Of a stretch of 64,000 nt of DNA, positions 24,936 through 37,499 are shown piece by piece. How positions within the stretch are numbered: position 1 is the first letter of the stretch; every line of letters starts with the position of its first letter. A program made the translations under genes and the position numbers. The notes under the pieces are model-generated. The model made no database searches and was not told the DNA's origin. It saw only the letters and a program-made list of their open reading frames with translations. The DNA comes from Epiperipatus broadwayi (Eukaryota > Onychophora > Udeonychophora > Euonychophora > Peripatidae), in the NCBI GenBank assembly GCA_028023455.1, contig JAQFVV010000013.1:6402811-6466810 (forward strand), written 5' to 3'.

Positions 24936-24939
24936 GTCC

Positions 24940-27900
24940 ATCTATTATTATCTCTTCTAGCAATATTTAAATGTATTTAAATGTTCTGTATTATGTAACT
25001 GAATTCATGATATTCTTGTAAATTTAATAAATAGAAGTCATAAACAAAGTATGTTTAAATCATCACTATTGTTAAGCATTGATGTCTTTATATTATAACT
25101 TTTTTTTCTATGTTTTTTTTCTATGATGAAATGATAATATTAATTTTTCGATGTTGTCATTGATTTAGTGTCATGAGTGGGTTTATTATAGCAGTGTAGA
25201 GGTGAAGTCTGATACTCAAGGCCTATAAATTGCCACTCAACTCTATCTTCTGGTGTTCACTCTTCACTGAATCATTATATTACTTTTATTTTACTAAGTT
25301 ATTGCAGAATGACACCTATGGTTATATATAAATTAATACATCAAACTTAAGTAGCCATTGTAAGTAAAAAAGCTTTTCCATCACTTCTCAGCAATTAGAG
25401 ATTAATCAACGTTGATCGAAAGACTGCGATGAAGTATTTCCTTTATCTTATTCTCCAAGAACTGAATTATTATGGACTAGATAGTTGAAACAATATCGAC
25501 TTACCTAAAAAGTTTTTTAATTATTTCGCTTAATGTCAGATTTGAATATAAGTCTTGAGCTTGATAAATTAATTAACAACTAAATCGCATGCAAATATAT
25601 ATATACGCATACAGAATTCAACAATTTTATAATTAATTATAAATTTTAAATATTTTCTTTTTGTAATTTTATTTTCTGGTTGTCTAAATTAGATTGTACA
25701 TTTTAAAAATATTTCTTTAATTATTGTTTTATATACTCTATATTTATGTATTGTTTGTATCGACGTGTGGGTGAATTTCAAATAAATTTTCACTAAAAGC
25801 ATTTTTATATTATTCATCCATCGGTAATTTCATAGCATTCTTCTTACTTCCTAAACATTATTTAGAAAGTATTATCAAGTCTAATATAACAAATGCATAA
25901 ATGGGAATTAAATTGAGTTGCGCATTCTAACAGTTCACGTGCGCAGCGCCGTGGGAGATGTTCGCTTGTTTCTTTCATCAATACTCGGCTAGTCACACTA
26001 CACTAACGGATTACTTTCTAACCTTCGCTAGAATATATTCCTTCCAAAGTTCTCCGCTTCCGCATGATTTAAAAAAACTATGACTTGTGATTTTGGAAAC
26101 ACCTTCAAAAAGTTTCAAGCAAGGATTAATTACTGATTACGACTTAGTAAGTATTTCTACCCTCTTAAATATCTATATTGATAGTGAAATAATAAATGCT
26201 CTGTGATGCTCTTTTGTATAGCAACTCCGATAGGGGGTGCCTGATAGCCTGCCTGAAGTTAACTCTTTAAATTCCGTGATTATTTCAAAATACCGTAAGA
26301 CAGCTACTACTATTATTAACTATAATTAAAATGTGCTAAATTTATTATGCAACATTATTATAAAATGTAAGATGAGTTGTGGAAATGATTAGATGCATTA
26401 TCACTTTAATAATCAAAAATGAATTTAAGCCAAACTATAATATATATATGATAGTGTGATTATACATATATTGCAAATAAATATAACTTTCTTCCCTTAC
26501 TAATAGCAGAGAAGAATATACTCCACACATTTTTTTGAGTTTTTATTATTATAATAATATTATTATGACTACGCATGCATTAAAATATATATAATTTAAT
26601 CTTAATTATATATACTAACGAATATCACTTAAATTTTTTAATTTACATAATATAGCAGTTTGACTTAAATTCATAAATCTTAAGGCTTTTTAAATTATTG
26701 GCGTTTGGCTTGATGATAGATAAGAGGCAAAGCTGAATTCTAGATATGTATTTGTATTGTTTCCAGCTTTGAATCCTAAGTCGTCATTTGGGAATGAGTA
26801 TCTACATCCACTGCCATCTGGTAATCATTGATTACTCAAGCTTGTTATAGAAGGCGCTACAACAGATAGCTCTTCTTATTTAAATTATATTGTACAAGCT
26901 GAAGAATCAAGTTATATTACGTTTCATTCCTCGCTAAAAAAATAAATTGTCTAACATTAAAAAAGTACTAAGATTGCTCAAATATGTAGTTACTAAACGT
27001 AGAATAGATCTTTATAACTATACATATACATTGGCTTGAGTATCAAACCTTAGAATTTTTTTGAATTTCCTAGTTTTTAGCTTTACAATAGACACCGACT
27101 TTATATTTATTTATGCACGAAGTATATAATTTGTAAACAAATTATAATCGTTTCACTGCTTTCTATGTATAATGTATGTAATAAATAAAAAACATTATTA
27201 TTTATAATATTAGAAAAAAAATAATACAAGAAATTAATTATGGCTTGGCAAGCTACCATTAAAACTATAGTCAGAACAAAACAATTTAAAGTAAATAAAA
27301 TAGTATCCATATACAAATCTAAAATAGATATAATTCTTACAGTGGTAAATATTATAATTTCCATTTGCTGATACAGAGATCAATGCAATCATCTCTCACG
27401 CTCATTATCTAGGGTTCTAATTCAGACTGAGCGAACTTAAAAATTATGCTGATGGTAAATGAGAAAATAACTAAGTTAACCATTCGTGATTAATATGTGT
27501 TGATAGGTGACTATTAGGCATTCATAAAAAAATAAAAAATGCATTTTAAATGCAAGACATATTTCACTTACTGATAAAGGAAGTGCATTAGATGCAATCA
27601 AAACTTCTAACTTATGAAGATTTTAAAGTGCAAAATAGTTTAGGAATATGGATTTAATAAGCACTACTATTTAGCTTCTATTAATTATTCAAGTTTACTG
27701 AGTAAGAAACAAAGGTGTAAAATAAATAGTTAGCTCTGATAAAGTTTATGTGATTTTTTTGTCTTTATACTTTTACCTTACTTTTTGCTATATTTGCTTC
27801 ATGTTTCCATACCAATGACATTTCTTATTTTGATCTTTCATTGTTTTTTCTATGAGTGAATAAATCATTTGATAAATAAAGGAAATATCCAAACTCATCA

Positions 27901-28080
27901 TTCTAGTGATTATTTGGCTTTTTTTGTTTTGTAAAACACACACACACACAAAAACAACAACAGAAAACTTAATTGATTTAATGAATAATATTTTTGTAGT
28001 GTAATTTTCACTTCACCACTTTCATTTAAGGTAGTGATTGGTTTTTATCCACTTCTAACACCTTGTGGAAGGGTGTAATC
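24940..28080. other. AT-rich DNA, mostly unassigned
   Basis: No protein-coding signal was found. The only compositional outlier is the CpG-containing patch at about 25920-26150, listed separately. A (CA)n run lies near 27938-27951. Confidence 0.45.
25920..26150 (+). promoter_or_regulatory. CpG-bearing patch, possible promoter and first exon of a host gene
   Basis: This short patch is far richer in G+C and CpG than its surroundings (TTCACGTGCGCAGCGCCGTG, including a CACGTG E-box core). It is followed at about 26147 by TTAGTAAGT, a good match to a 5' splice donor. That combination could mark a non-coding first exon on the plus strand. Nothing downstream in the window can be paired as a second exon, so this is only a candidate. 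Confidence 0.25.
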
Positions 28081-28084
28081 ATGA

Positions 28085-28520
28085 AGATATGACCAAAGAT
28101 ATGTGGAAAAAATGTTTTCTCCTCAATATGCACATTTTGTCGTGAACCAGTACTCATCAAATGGCTCAGATTACAATCTCTTACACATATCTTTATCATT
28201 GTTCAGTATATATAACTCTCAAATTACAGTCCAACTATATATTACTTAGATAATAAAGGTAATAATGCCCAAGGCTAGATAGGTAAATAATGTAAATTAC
28301 ATGAAAGCAGTCAACAGATGAACAATACCAATATCAATAACAATAAACAATCTCAATCTGTTGTCAAGACAACCTCCTTTAAACAATAAAGGTGGAAATT
28401 CACCTTTATATAAGGTATATGTTTATATATATACACACTCACTTTCAAACACCTGACAGCTATCTAATTCATCCTATACAACTGATACCCATGACCACAT
28501 ACATGTAAAAAACAGTGGGA
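28085..28520. repeat. Fold-back family pieces
   Basis: GTCGTGAACCAGTACTCATC and the following ATGGCTCAGATTACAATCTC match the arm at 39490-39545. CCCATGACCACATACATGTA near 28490 matches the arm at 20340. The two pieces are in the same orientation with about 270 bp between them, so this is not a clean hairpin like the 20-kb and 39-kb copies. Confidence 0.5.
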
Positions 28521-28667
28521 TGTTTGCAAGTCTAAGTTCAAGTCCCTTATAGTTACATGAAATATAGTATAGACAATATACATATATTTAAATATTATAT
28601 ATACACACACCCATATATCTACTATAAAATATTAATAATTGAGTACTTTTTTGATGTAATATGCCAG

Positions 28668-29120
28668 ATTCATGAAACTAAATGTTACTAAATAAAAGTT
28701 AATTAATGATTAAAATTCCAGAACATACTCACACAGCTCTGATTTAATATGTTATTAAAATTAGCGATTTATGTAAGCTTTCTTAATTTTTCTTTTCCTA
28801 TTATTGGATTTATTACATACAATGCTAATTTTCTATGAACAATCATTATGCTCAGATTCTTTATCATGACAAAAAAGACAGATATAAATTAAAGATTACA
28901 TTTAGGTTTTTATATTGTCAAACATGTTGCCTAATACATAACCATAAACTAATTGAAGTTTCACCATAGTAAATGAATAAACAATTAGATTCCCACAAAC
29001 CATGAAATACATATAATTAAATGTTTATCAGTCTGATTTATTTTATCTTTAATATTATTTATCAATCAATTTAAAAATAAGGAGATATAAATCCTATATT
29101 AAAATCTTTGAAAACAGTTT
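28668..29120 (-). repeat. Diverged 430-bp repeat, copy 1, possibly the 3' part of a retroelement ORF
   Basis: It aligns in order with 31140-31565: both have GATTCATG..A, ATGCTAATTTTCT, ATCATGACAAAA, TTTATCA.TCTGATTTATT and CCTA.ATTAAAAT. Identity is low but collinear over the whole length. On the minus strand both can be read as a degraded protein with phrases like CHDK and KLALYV, resembling cysteine-bearing tails after some reverse transcriptases. That reading is weak. Confidence 0.5.
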
Positions 29121-29218
29121 TTAAAATTTTGAATATAGTTTATGAATGTAAAACAAAAATTATTCCTTATTAATTTTAATCTCATTATATTTTAATTTGA
29201 TTTTATTATAAAACAACT

Positions 29219-29880
29219 TTAACTCTTTATATAACAAACTCTCACTTTTAATTTATTTTTTATAAAATCTTTAATATAATTCTTAACATTCTGCTTCATA
29301 TCTGTCTCAATTTTACATAATTGAAAAACCCTGGTGACATCATCATTATCATCATCAACCATTATTAATCCACTTTGAGTGCCCTGATATCTCTGTATTG
29401 GTTTTCTATTAAGTGTCCAAGTGCCAGATCCGTAAGTAAGAACTTGTAAAACATGTTTATTAAAAACTTTCTTTTTCAAACACATAGGCATATTTCCATT
29501 TAATATTAAGTTATGTCTACCAAAAACACTCCAACCAAGTTTAATTCTATGATTAATTTCATCCATTTCATTTCATTTGTAGTTGTTAACTTCTTCTAAC
29601 TCATCATAATCAGTCTTTATTTTTATCTTTAGAGAAAATCCATTGAACATTACTTTAGTTTCTTAATGTTTACCTTTAGTCCTTTCTTACTTTCATCTGA
29701 TAATTCTTGCAACATTTCCTGAAGCTCTGAAGTATTATTTCCAAAAATAACTACATCATCTTCAAAATTTAAATGACTTAAACAATGTCCATTTACTTTT
29801 ACTTCTTTAGCTTCCCATTTTAATTTACAAAATACTTCTTGCAGCACTGCTTCAAAAAGTTTACAGCATTTACATTCTGA
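29219..29880 (-). pseudogene. RTE-type LINE reverse transcriptase, broken
   Basis: Minus-strand frames match the RT of RTE-like LINEs. At 29866-29650 CKLFEAVLQEVFCKLKWE is followed by NFEDDVVIFGNNTSELQEML; the catalytic FADD reads FEDD (29766-29755), with both aspartates kept. At 29566-29430, in another frame, there is MDEINHRIKLGWSVFGR followed by a cysteine/lysine-rich KKVFNKHVLQVLTYGSGTW. A frameshift separates the two parts. After the conserved TW region the sequence jumps straight to the 3' tail (CAACCATTATTAATCCACTT on the plus strand, with CATCATCAT before it), so the remaining C-terminus was deleted. There is no endonuclease domain in readable form upstream. Confidence 0.8.
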
Positions 29881-30009
29881 AAAATTCTTTTTTGAAGAAA
29901 TATAAAATAAAGAATATATAAATCCTTTCATATTCAAATATTTTACAATCACTATGTAACCAGTTTGATTATTACTTCTTGAAAGCATATATCTAAATAT
30001 TTTTAACAA

Positions 30010-31135
30010 TGATTATATTCACATTCAATCATCCTTTAAGAATTTGAATTCTCATTGAAACATTTAAACTTATTTTTTATTAAAGTTTTTAGATCATATA
30101 TAAATACATACTAAACATATCTTTTATATATAATATCCCAATATGTCCAATATTAGCCATATAATACAATCTTCAATCTCTAACACTTCAAACTGGAAAC
30201 ACCTCTGCTCAGCAATAAACCTAATGGCCAGCTGTTTTTCATTAAAAAAAATTTCATTTGAATAAACTGATGTAATAGCTCAATATATTCATTCTACTAA
30301 AACAATAATGAATATTACTTATATCATATTTCAACAAAATCTTTTTAATACTATTTATAGATTGTAGAAGTCTACTGAACCATATAATTTGTATGCATTA
30401 ATTGAAGTCATTATATAATTATTAACTATTTTAGCTGAATTTAATACAAATAAGCTTAACAAGTATATCAATATCCAATATCTCCTATAACTCTCTATCC
30501 ATCAATGGAGATGCTTTGTGATAATAGCAAGCTCCAAAACCAATTATCAACCTAAGATTAATGTTCACAATAAATTATTGCAGTTGAGGTGAATCTTCAG
30601 ACATTCTTTTCATGCATATATTTTTCAATATATGGGCATAAAATAATATTAATAAATTTATTCTTTATTATTTTTAAATTTATAATTATCAATATTTTCA
30701 AATTTTTATAAATTTACTAGTAGATTTCAATATCATACCCATCTTTTTCAATCAAAACAAATTTATTATCTTCATTTTCATTCATAGAAATGATTCTTTT
30801 ATCCAATAACATCAATTTATCATTATTAATTATTGTATTCTGTATGATTCAGAATTATTATTTCTTAATCACAATATCTTTTTTAAATGAAAATTTATAT
30901 CTGTTCCAAATACCTCCCCAAGAATTTAGATTCACATTTCAATAACAAATGCACATTTGCCATGTTTACATTATTATTACATCATCCATAATGATTTCTA
31001 TTTTTGGTATAAATCTTACATTTATTATTAAATTTATGCTACTAAGCTATTCTTCAACATTTTACAATGATTTATAATATTTAAAAATATATAAATAAAT
31101 AAATTAAACTCTGTACATAATCAATACACAGTTTG
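30010..31135. other. AT-rich DNA upstream of the RTE fragment
   Basis: I could not read any domain here, on either strand. It may be decayed LINE 5' sequence. Confidence 0.4.
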
Positions 31136-31139
31136 TACA

Positions 31140-31565
31140 GAACTCCAGATTCATGGAATCAATTGTTAAGAAATAAAAGACCATTAAATTAATGAGCAAA
31201 ATTTCAAGGCATGCTCAGTTTTAAACAACTAAACTTCTGATTCAATACTTTTCTATTATTTGATGCATTACATGTAATGCTAATTTTCTGATGACAACAA
31301 TTATATCCAAATTTTTATCATGACAAAAGAAACAATAATTTTGAAGATTAGATGTAGATTTTTTATATTGTCTAAAATGCGCCAAGTAACCTTGTTTTAC
31401 TATACAAATTGGCTGAAAAATTAGCTCTTCCTAACACAATAAAATATACAATTTGATGTTTATCAATCTGATTTATTCTATCATAGTATTATTTATTCAT
31501 CTTTTTAAAAGTAGAGGAGTTCTAAGTCCTACATTAAAATTTTTAGAATCAACTTTTTTCAGGCT
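31140..31565 (-). repeat. Diverged 430-bp repeat, copy 2
   Basis: This is collinear with 28668-29120. The two copies flank the RTE RT fragment in direct orientation. Confidence 0.5.
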
Positions 31566-31569
31566 TGAA

Positions 31570-32345
31570 ATATTATTTAGAAATTTAAGGAAAAAAAAAG
31601 GTTCATACAAGTATTAATTTACCTTACATTTGGTAACCTCATATTCCTAAATTATATCAAAACTGAAAAAAGTTGTTTCCAAAGATTTTAATATAAGATA
31701 TAGATCTTTTTTTATTTATAGATTGATAGTAACAATATGCAAACATTTTGAATGTTGGCTTAAGAAAATATTATTCTATGTTGATTTCCTAAGACGTGCT
31801 TATCTCAAGACCAAATCCCCTAAATAGTATGTAAAATGGGATGCACAATGCTCCTTGTAAATCAGTTTACTTTGGGGAGTCTTGTGTAAATATTGCTATG
31901 AGAGTTGCACAATATAAGTATTTATATAGATGTGTAAAAATGATTATGAATTAAAGTCTTTTTTAGCATGAACAGGAGTCTGAACACATCTTTGATCCAA
32001 TAAAGCTCAACATTGTATGTACTGAATATGATGACAGAAATTGAAATGTCAATGAGGTGTGGTTTATTTCTAGAAATTCCCCACACTATTAACAAAAAAG
32101 AAAATAGTGTGCAATTATCTAAAAAATGGAATATTTAAATCATCAATTTACATAATTTGTGTTTCAATTAAATTTCACAATCCTTCCTGAGGTTCATAAA
32201 TGCTGTGATTCTGATTTTACCAGCCAAAAGCATGATCAGCATGTCATAGGAAATCAACATAGAATAATCACATAATCATCCTTTCCTCTGTTTATATGAG
32301 CTGCTTAACAGAGGCAAAATTCTTTATACAGTAGTACCACTCAGC
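31570..32345. other. AT-rich DNA without recognised features
   Basis: There is a weak inverted repeat around 31527-31700. Nothing else can be named. Confidence 0.4.
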
Positions 32346-32349
32346 ACAA

Positions 32350-32515
32350 GCCAGAGTAATCAATGGATGAAAGGCTTGTGCATAAAATCCCTGTCTAGTG
32401 CCAATTTATTCAATATCCCCAAAGTAGTTTCTAGCTTATGGCTTTCATCAGTGCAGAGCCTTGGATCTTAGAACAAAGGTGGCTTCTGGAGAGTTGCATG
32501 TGATTCAGTTAATGG
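32350..32515 (-). repeat. Inverted copy of the 459-bp repeat family
   Basis: AATCAATGGATG, CATAAAATCCCTGTCTAGTG, GTAGTTTCTAGCTTATGGC and AGAGCCTTGGA match, in reverse complement, the middle of the duplicated unit at 11380-12200. Confidence 0.65.
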
Positions 32516-32639
32516 AATAGGTATATGACATTGTTGAATTAGTTGGTTGTTCACTAAAATTTATATATATTATACAACTTCTATATGATGGAATGAGATG
32601 AAGGGTTAATACTACATGTAAAAAATCTGAGGCATTTGA

Positions 32640-33477
32640 AATGGAAACTGGTGTTAAAAATGATATATATTTTCTTTGTAATTATTTATAGGCAACTTAT
32701 TCAAATAGGGATCAAGATAATATCTAGGCTTGATGATGGAACTTTTAATTTGAATAAGCTGAAAGTGATAAGATTTTTTTTTGTATTTTCAATTTATAGT
32801 ATACTAATGATTATGTTATTTTTTCCAGATCAAATGATAATTTACAATGTTTCTAATGTTTGAATGCACTATATAAAAAAATTGTCTATTAATTAATGTC
32901 CTAAAAACTCAAGTTTTTTTTATTAGACAGAAATGAAAAAATCTTCAGCAACTTTTAGTTAAGATGGTTATCATCTTGATAATGTAATTCAGCTTTAAAT
33001 CCCTTGCTAGTTTTATAAGTAAAAATATTCTGAGGTATTACATACATTACAATTTGCTGAAGCTGCTTTTAAAAAGTTAAAAAAACTGAATGCCCATCAA
33101 GGGAAAGTTAATTGCATTTAGAACTGTTATTTTACCTAACATATTGTATGGAAATGAAATATGGACACTATACTATCACAATATAAAGCATTAAAAAAAA
33201 TAATTTAAGAATGTTCTGTAAAATTTAAAAAAAGATAAAGTTATAAAACCAATAAATATGCTCTTTGACTTGCAGATTTGCAAAATCAACCTTTATTAGA
33301 TTGAACATGTCAAATGAATGAACAATTCAATACTTCCTAAATGAATATTTTATGGTGAATTTGAATGTTGTTTTCATAGGAGAGGTTGACCCAGTTTGGT
33401 TATAAGAATTATCTCAAAGACATTCTAAAAAGGTGCAATGTTAATTATTTTTATTGGAAGATATGGCAGAAAACAAA
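32640..33477 (+). pseudogene. Decayed non-LTR retrotransposon reverse transcriptase
   Basis: Plus-strand frames give consecutive landmarks of a LINE RT C-terminal half. SRLDDGTFNLNKLK is at about 32724-32766, and YTNDYVIFSRSNDNLQ at about 32801-32850 is the active-site region, where YxDD reads YTND. FAEAAFKKLKK is at about 33054-33086, then RTVILPNILYGNEIWTLY at about 33119-33175. KNYLKDILKRCNVNYFYW, near 33403-33460, is the basic C-terminal helix that precedes the ORF end. The parts are in different frames with several stops. The catalytic second aspartate region is damaged (D to N). It is in the general family of LINE ORFs with a 'YG.E.WT' motif after the thumb. I do not assign a clade. Confidence 0.75.
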
Positions 33478-33489
33478 ATAAGTTGGACA

Positions 33490-34545
33490 GTGTAGGTCAT
33501 GGTGTTGACATATTTCAGAAAAAATTTTCTGTTGAATAAATGAAAAAAAACAATATAAAATATCAAGTAAACATAAAAATAGACCGGCATAATTCAATAT
33601 GTAGATGCATTTGTGGTTTAAACATTGATTTGTATAATCATTGCACAACTCATTTTTAGAGTAGTTTTTTCTCTCTTCTTCCTTTTTTTGAAGTTAGTGG
33701 TTGCTTACCATTATTATTTTCAACATTAAATGAATTTATAAAAGTTGTTTTTTCTTTGCATTTTTGATAATGCTTTTCATTAAATTGAGTGATAGTGTGA
33801 CACTTAATCAGTCTTCTTCAGATCTATTTGTTTCCTTATTATATAATAATACAAGAATAATTTTTTAAAAACTTTTGTCTATCTTGCATAGCATTATTTT
33901 ATATTTCATTCATTATGTTAAAATATATTAAGAATATTACAATTTTGTGATATCCATACTTCATATTAATGAAAATAGAATCCAACTTTGCTAAGCTATT
34001 ATTTGGATGATTTCATGTTCATTACTTTTTGCTATTTTGCATTAAAAAATAATACATATTTTTTTATATTTCATAAATTTTTCATGTCTATATTATATTT
34101 TATTTTGGTTTTTATATTTACATTTACTTGTTTCTTTTTCATGTTTTATTTATATACAGTACTACAATTTCCCATTTCAATTCTTAAATGTTGTTTATTC
34201 TGTAAATTTATATAGAATATTTCAATCTTGTTTTTTTTTTTTTTAATATTCCATCAATGATCACATATGTTTTTTATTATTTATTTAAAGTTAATTCCAA
34301 TCCACTTGTGCTTTATATTTGTGACCGTGTATATCAACTTCTTAAATTATTTTGCTCACCTCACTTAGTATATAAACTTCTTTAGATTGTAAATATAATA
34401 AGACTCAAAACAGAAGTATTTATGTTAAAATGCTAATAATCATGGTAACATTTGTACATTTGATAGTCGTCATTAACTACATCTGATAGTCATTATTAAC
34501 ACTCTTCTGATGTTTTCTCCTCAGTTTAACTCGGCAAAGAAAATA
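33490..34545. other. AT-rich DNA without recognised features
   Basis: ORFs here, such as 33988-34215, are Phe/Leu/Ile-rich low-complexity frames without motifs. Confidence 0.45.
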
Positions 34546-34559
34546 CAATCACTTGTATT

Positions 34560-34673
34560 CTTTTTTTTCATATGTCATAGCATCGGCCAGGAGGGAACCT
34601 GCAACAACCGTCTGCAACCAACTGCTTGCTTGCAAGGTAGATGCACTGACCTCTTGGCTAACAACGCTTGACT
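34560..34673 (-). mobile_element. tRNA-derived SINE, minus strand, with target duplications
   Basis: On the minus strand it reads AGTCAAGCGTTG...CTTGCAAGCAAGCAG...GGCCGATGCTATGACATATG and then poly-A. It is flanked by 9-bp direct repeats ACTTGTATT (34551-34559 and 34674-34682). It is the same family as 8630-8737 and 37378-37485. Confidence 0.85.
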
Positions 34674-34682
34674 ACTTGTATT

Positions 34683-37364
34683 TTTTATCTCTCCTTATTG
34701 AGGAAAATTAAAAGAATTAGAAAACGTTTTATTCTTTAAAAAAATATATTTTTGAATAGCCTATATGTTTACACAAAACTTAATTACCTCTCACATCTTA
34801 TATTATAAGTAATTTAGATGAAAACATAACATTTACTAGATGCTTTTAGTCTATCAGCATTGTAGTATATTATAAACACTCATTCTGTTCAAAATAATGC
34901 ACTAGAATGTATACTGTACTAGCATGTATTTCCCACATTCTTATATTTGCAATTTTACTTTTTTTTATGAAATATCTTAGCTAGATTTCATTGTTTGTAT
35001 GTAAAAAACACATATTTTGTTAAGAGATGACCACTGGAATTTCAATTGCAGACTAAATACCCACACTGAAAAATCTAAGAGCAATTATGATTTATCTATT
35101 AATTTTTAATCATTCCTTGGAATCTTTTAAAACAATTTAACAAAGCAATGATGCCTAATATTTCCAGTATCTATCATATTCTAAGAATGAGTTTTCTATT
35201 CTCAAACACAAGATCCTAAATTTATTCCAGGATTATTTTGTTGCTCAAATTGATTCAACTGATACTAAAGATGTATTTCTAGTATCAATCTAGCTAATCA
35301 ATAGAACTACTGCAACTAAACATGGCATACTTCTATTATCTCCTTTACCCCTAGTAGAGGCATTTCAAGCACTACTTTGATTATTTTTCTTTTAGTCATA
35401 GATAAATAAATAAATAGATTCAAAATTTATATCTTCCACAATTTAACATTGAGCTAATATAGCTTAAAATAGTAACATATTTTTTATTTTTAAACTATTT
35501 CAAAAATTTCATACAATTACACAGAATCTTAATAATTTTAAGATGCTGAGTGCCAAAGGTTACAATTTGGTAATGAGCATAAGAATTATCTTTATTTAAA
35601 AAAAGATTAACTGTGTCTTTCAACTATAAAAGACTTGCCCAGTTAATGAATTAATAGTAGAGATAACTATTAAAACTCTATGCTTTTATTCATCTGCAAG
35701 AAGGGCTATAATTAAAATACTGTATTCAGCAGGTTAATACTAAAAATGTAATAGAAAGCATGATATAAAATTGACTGTATAAAGAAATATTTGCAAATAG
35801 ACTCTTAAATATGGTTGAAATGTAAAATATAAAAACAATTGCTTTATAGAATAAATAAGGTCTGTGAATAAAATTATGATACCGAATATGTGGATGATAA
35901 TTTTTATATACTGAAATGAAGGGACTAATTTTGGAAGAAGGAAAATTTATTTATTAATAAAAACAATTAAATTGCAAAAAGTAATATATATATGGGATTC
36001 CTTTTCTATTTATATTTCTAAATATATTACAATGCTAAATAACACAATCAAAATCTAAATTTCTTTCATAAATTAGCAGCATGCAAAGATTTCAAAGTGA
36101 TTTTAATATTAATTCACACAGTTCTTTATAAAATATTAAAATAATAAAATGCAGCAGTTACTTCATGATTTATATACTTATTTAAAGACAACACTAAACA
36201 TCTATCAAAAAGTTATGATTCTCAAACACATTTCAAGTTGATTTTCAATGGAATCATTTTAATGCATTTTGATATGATGTTTTAACACAGGTATGTGGTA
36301 AAATCTGTGAATTATTTGAGTTAAAAAGAATATATTTATTTCACTTATTTGAAACTTTTTTTCTTCCAAAAAGCATCATGTACGTTTTTATAAACTTTGT
36401 CAACATTATTAAGAGCTTCGGGTCATAAATATTATGACACTAATATTCACCTTACAAACCGCATGATTCATTAGGTCACATTATCTTCAAAACATTCTAC
36501 CATCCTAATTTTTTTTACATTAAATGCAAAATAAAATGATTATCACATTGTGGATAATCTCCACGTTTACCAGTTCTTTATTGTAAATACATAAAAAAAA
36601 ATTCTTATATATAAAACCATAAATTATAATAGATTTTTGCCACCTGGATTAAAAATACACACATTAAGATTAAACAGCTTTATCATGCAGAGATAATGCA
36701 TTCATTTGTCATGTTTGAGATTTGAATAAGGATCAAGTGAAATTCTTTTCAAGAATATTAGATTATTTTTTTTACACTAAGCTATAACTGACCAGGTAAT
36801 CGTTCAACAATGGCCAATAAAAGTCCATTTAGCTAGAGAGTAAAACAAGGATGGAGAAATAGTGAAAATTGTACCTAATAGCAATGAACTAGTCTAATAA
36901 ATATCATCTTCTCTGCGGATTCTGTGTTAAAGACTGTTGGAAAGGTTGTTGTACAATAGAAGGATGTTTATTTAAAAGGATACTTTTATTTAAACATTAG
37001 GATAAATGAATGATCGAATTGTAAAAATATATGCAATCAAGATAAGGAAAGAATAATATTTACTATTATAATAAAAACTTATAACCTATCATAAATTCAT
37101 TAATAATATATATTTTTTTGAAAATAACTTGCAAAATTAATTACAGCATTTGTAAAGTAACAAAGTTTACGTTAAATATTTATAGCTAAAGTTGAATGAT
37201 TTCTTTCCATACACAATAATATATAATAATATATGATCGTAAAATTGATTTCATAATTTTATATGAGACTTATCTCGTTTCTCATCAATTAAAGCTTGTT
37301 CTACAATCGACAGTTTTTTTTAAAGGTGTAATTATAAATGTGTTCCTGCAAGTAATTAAAATCA
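34683..37364. other. AT-rich DNA, mostly unassigned
   Basis: No gene was found. Near 36828-36865 a plus-strand frame (SPFS, stop, RVKQGW) loosely resembles the RT 'GVKQG' motif, but nothing around it supports a reading. Confidence 0.4.
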
Positions 37365-37377
37365 AATAATAATTGTT

Positions 37378-37485
37378 GTCAAGCGTTGGTGGTCGAATAG
37401 TCAGCACAGCTGCATTGCAAGCAGTTGTCCCGAGTTTGCGGGTTCGCTTCCCGGCCGATGCTTTGAAATATGGAAAAAGGAAAAT
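37378..37485 (+). mobile_element. tRNA-Ala-like SINE, best preserved copy
   Basis: The tRNA-like part is 37383-37461. Acceptor strands GCGTTGG and CCGATGC pair fully (with G-U pairs). The anticodon stem GCTGC/GCAGT closes a 7-nt loop ATTGCAA with anticodon TGC (Ala) at 37416-37418, exactly positions 34-36. The T arm is CGGG/CCCG around TTCGCTT, which is the B box. The variable region is about 8 nt too long and the D arm pairs poorly, so it is a SINE head and not a working tRNA. A short A-rich tail follows. Direct repeats of 13 bp AATAATAATTGTT (37365-37377 and 37486-37498) flank it. Confidence 0.88.
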
Positions 37486-37499
37486 AATAATAATTGTTA

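Noticed and set aside
36828-36865. RT-like 'VKQG' motif on the plus strand
   Set aside because: The motif is short, interrupted by a stop and has no neighbouring RT motifs.
37383-37461. A functional tRNA-Ala gene
   Set aside because: The variable region is too long, the D arm pairs poorly, and target duplications and an A-rich tail surround it, so it is a SINE.
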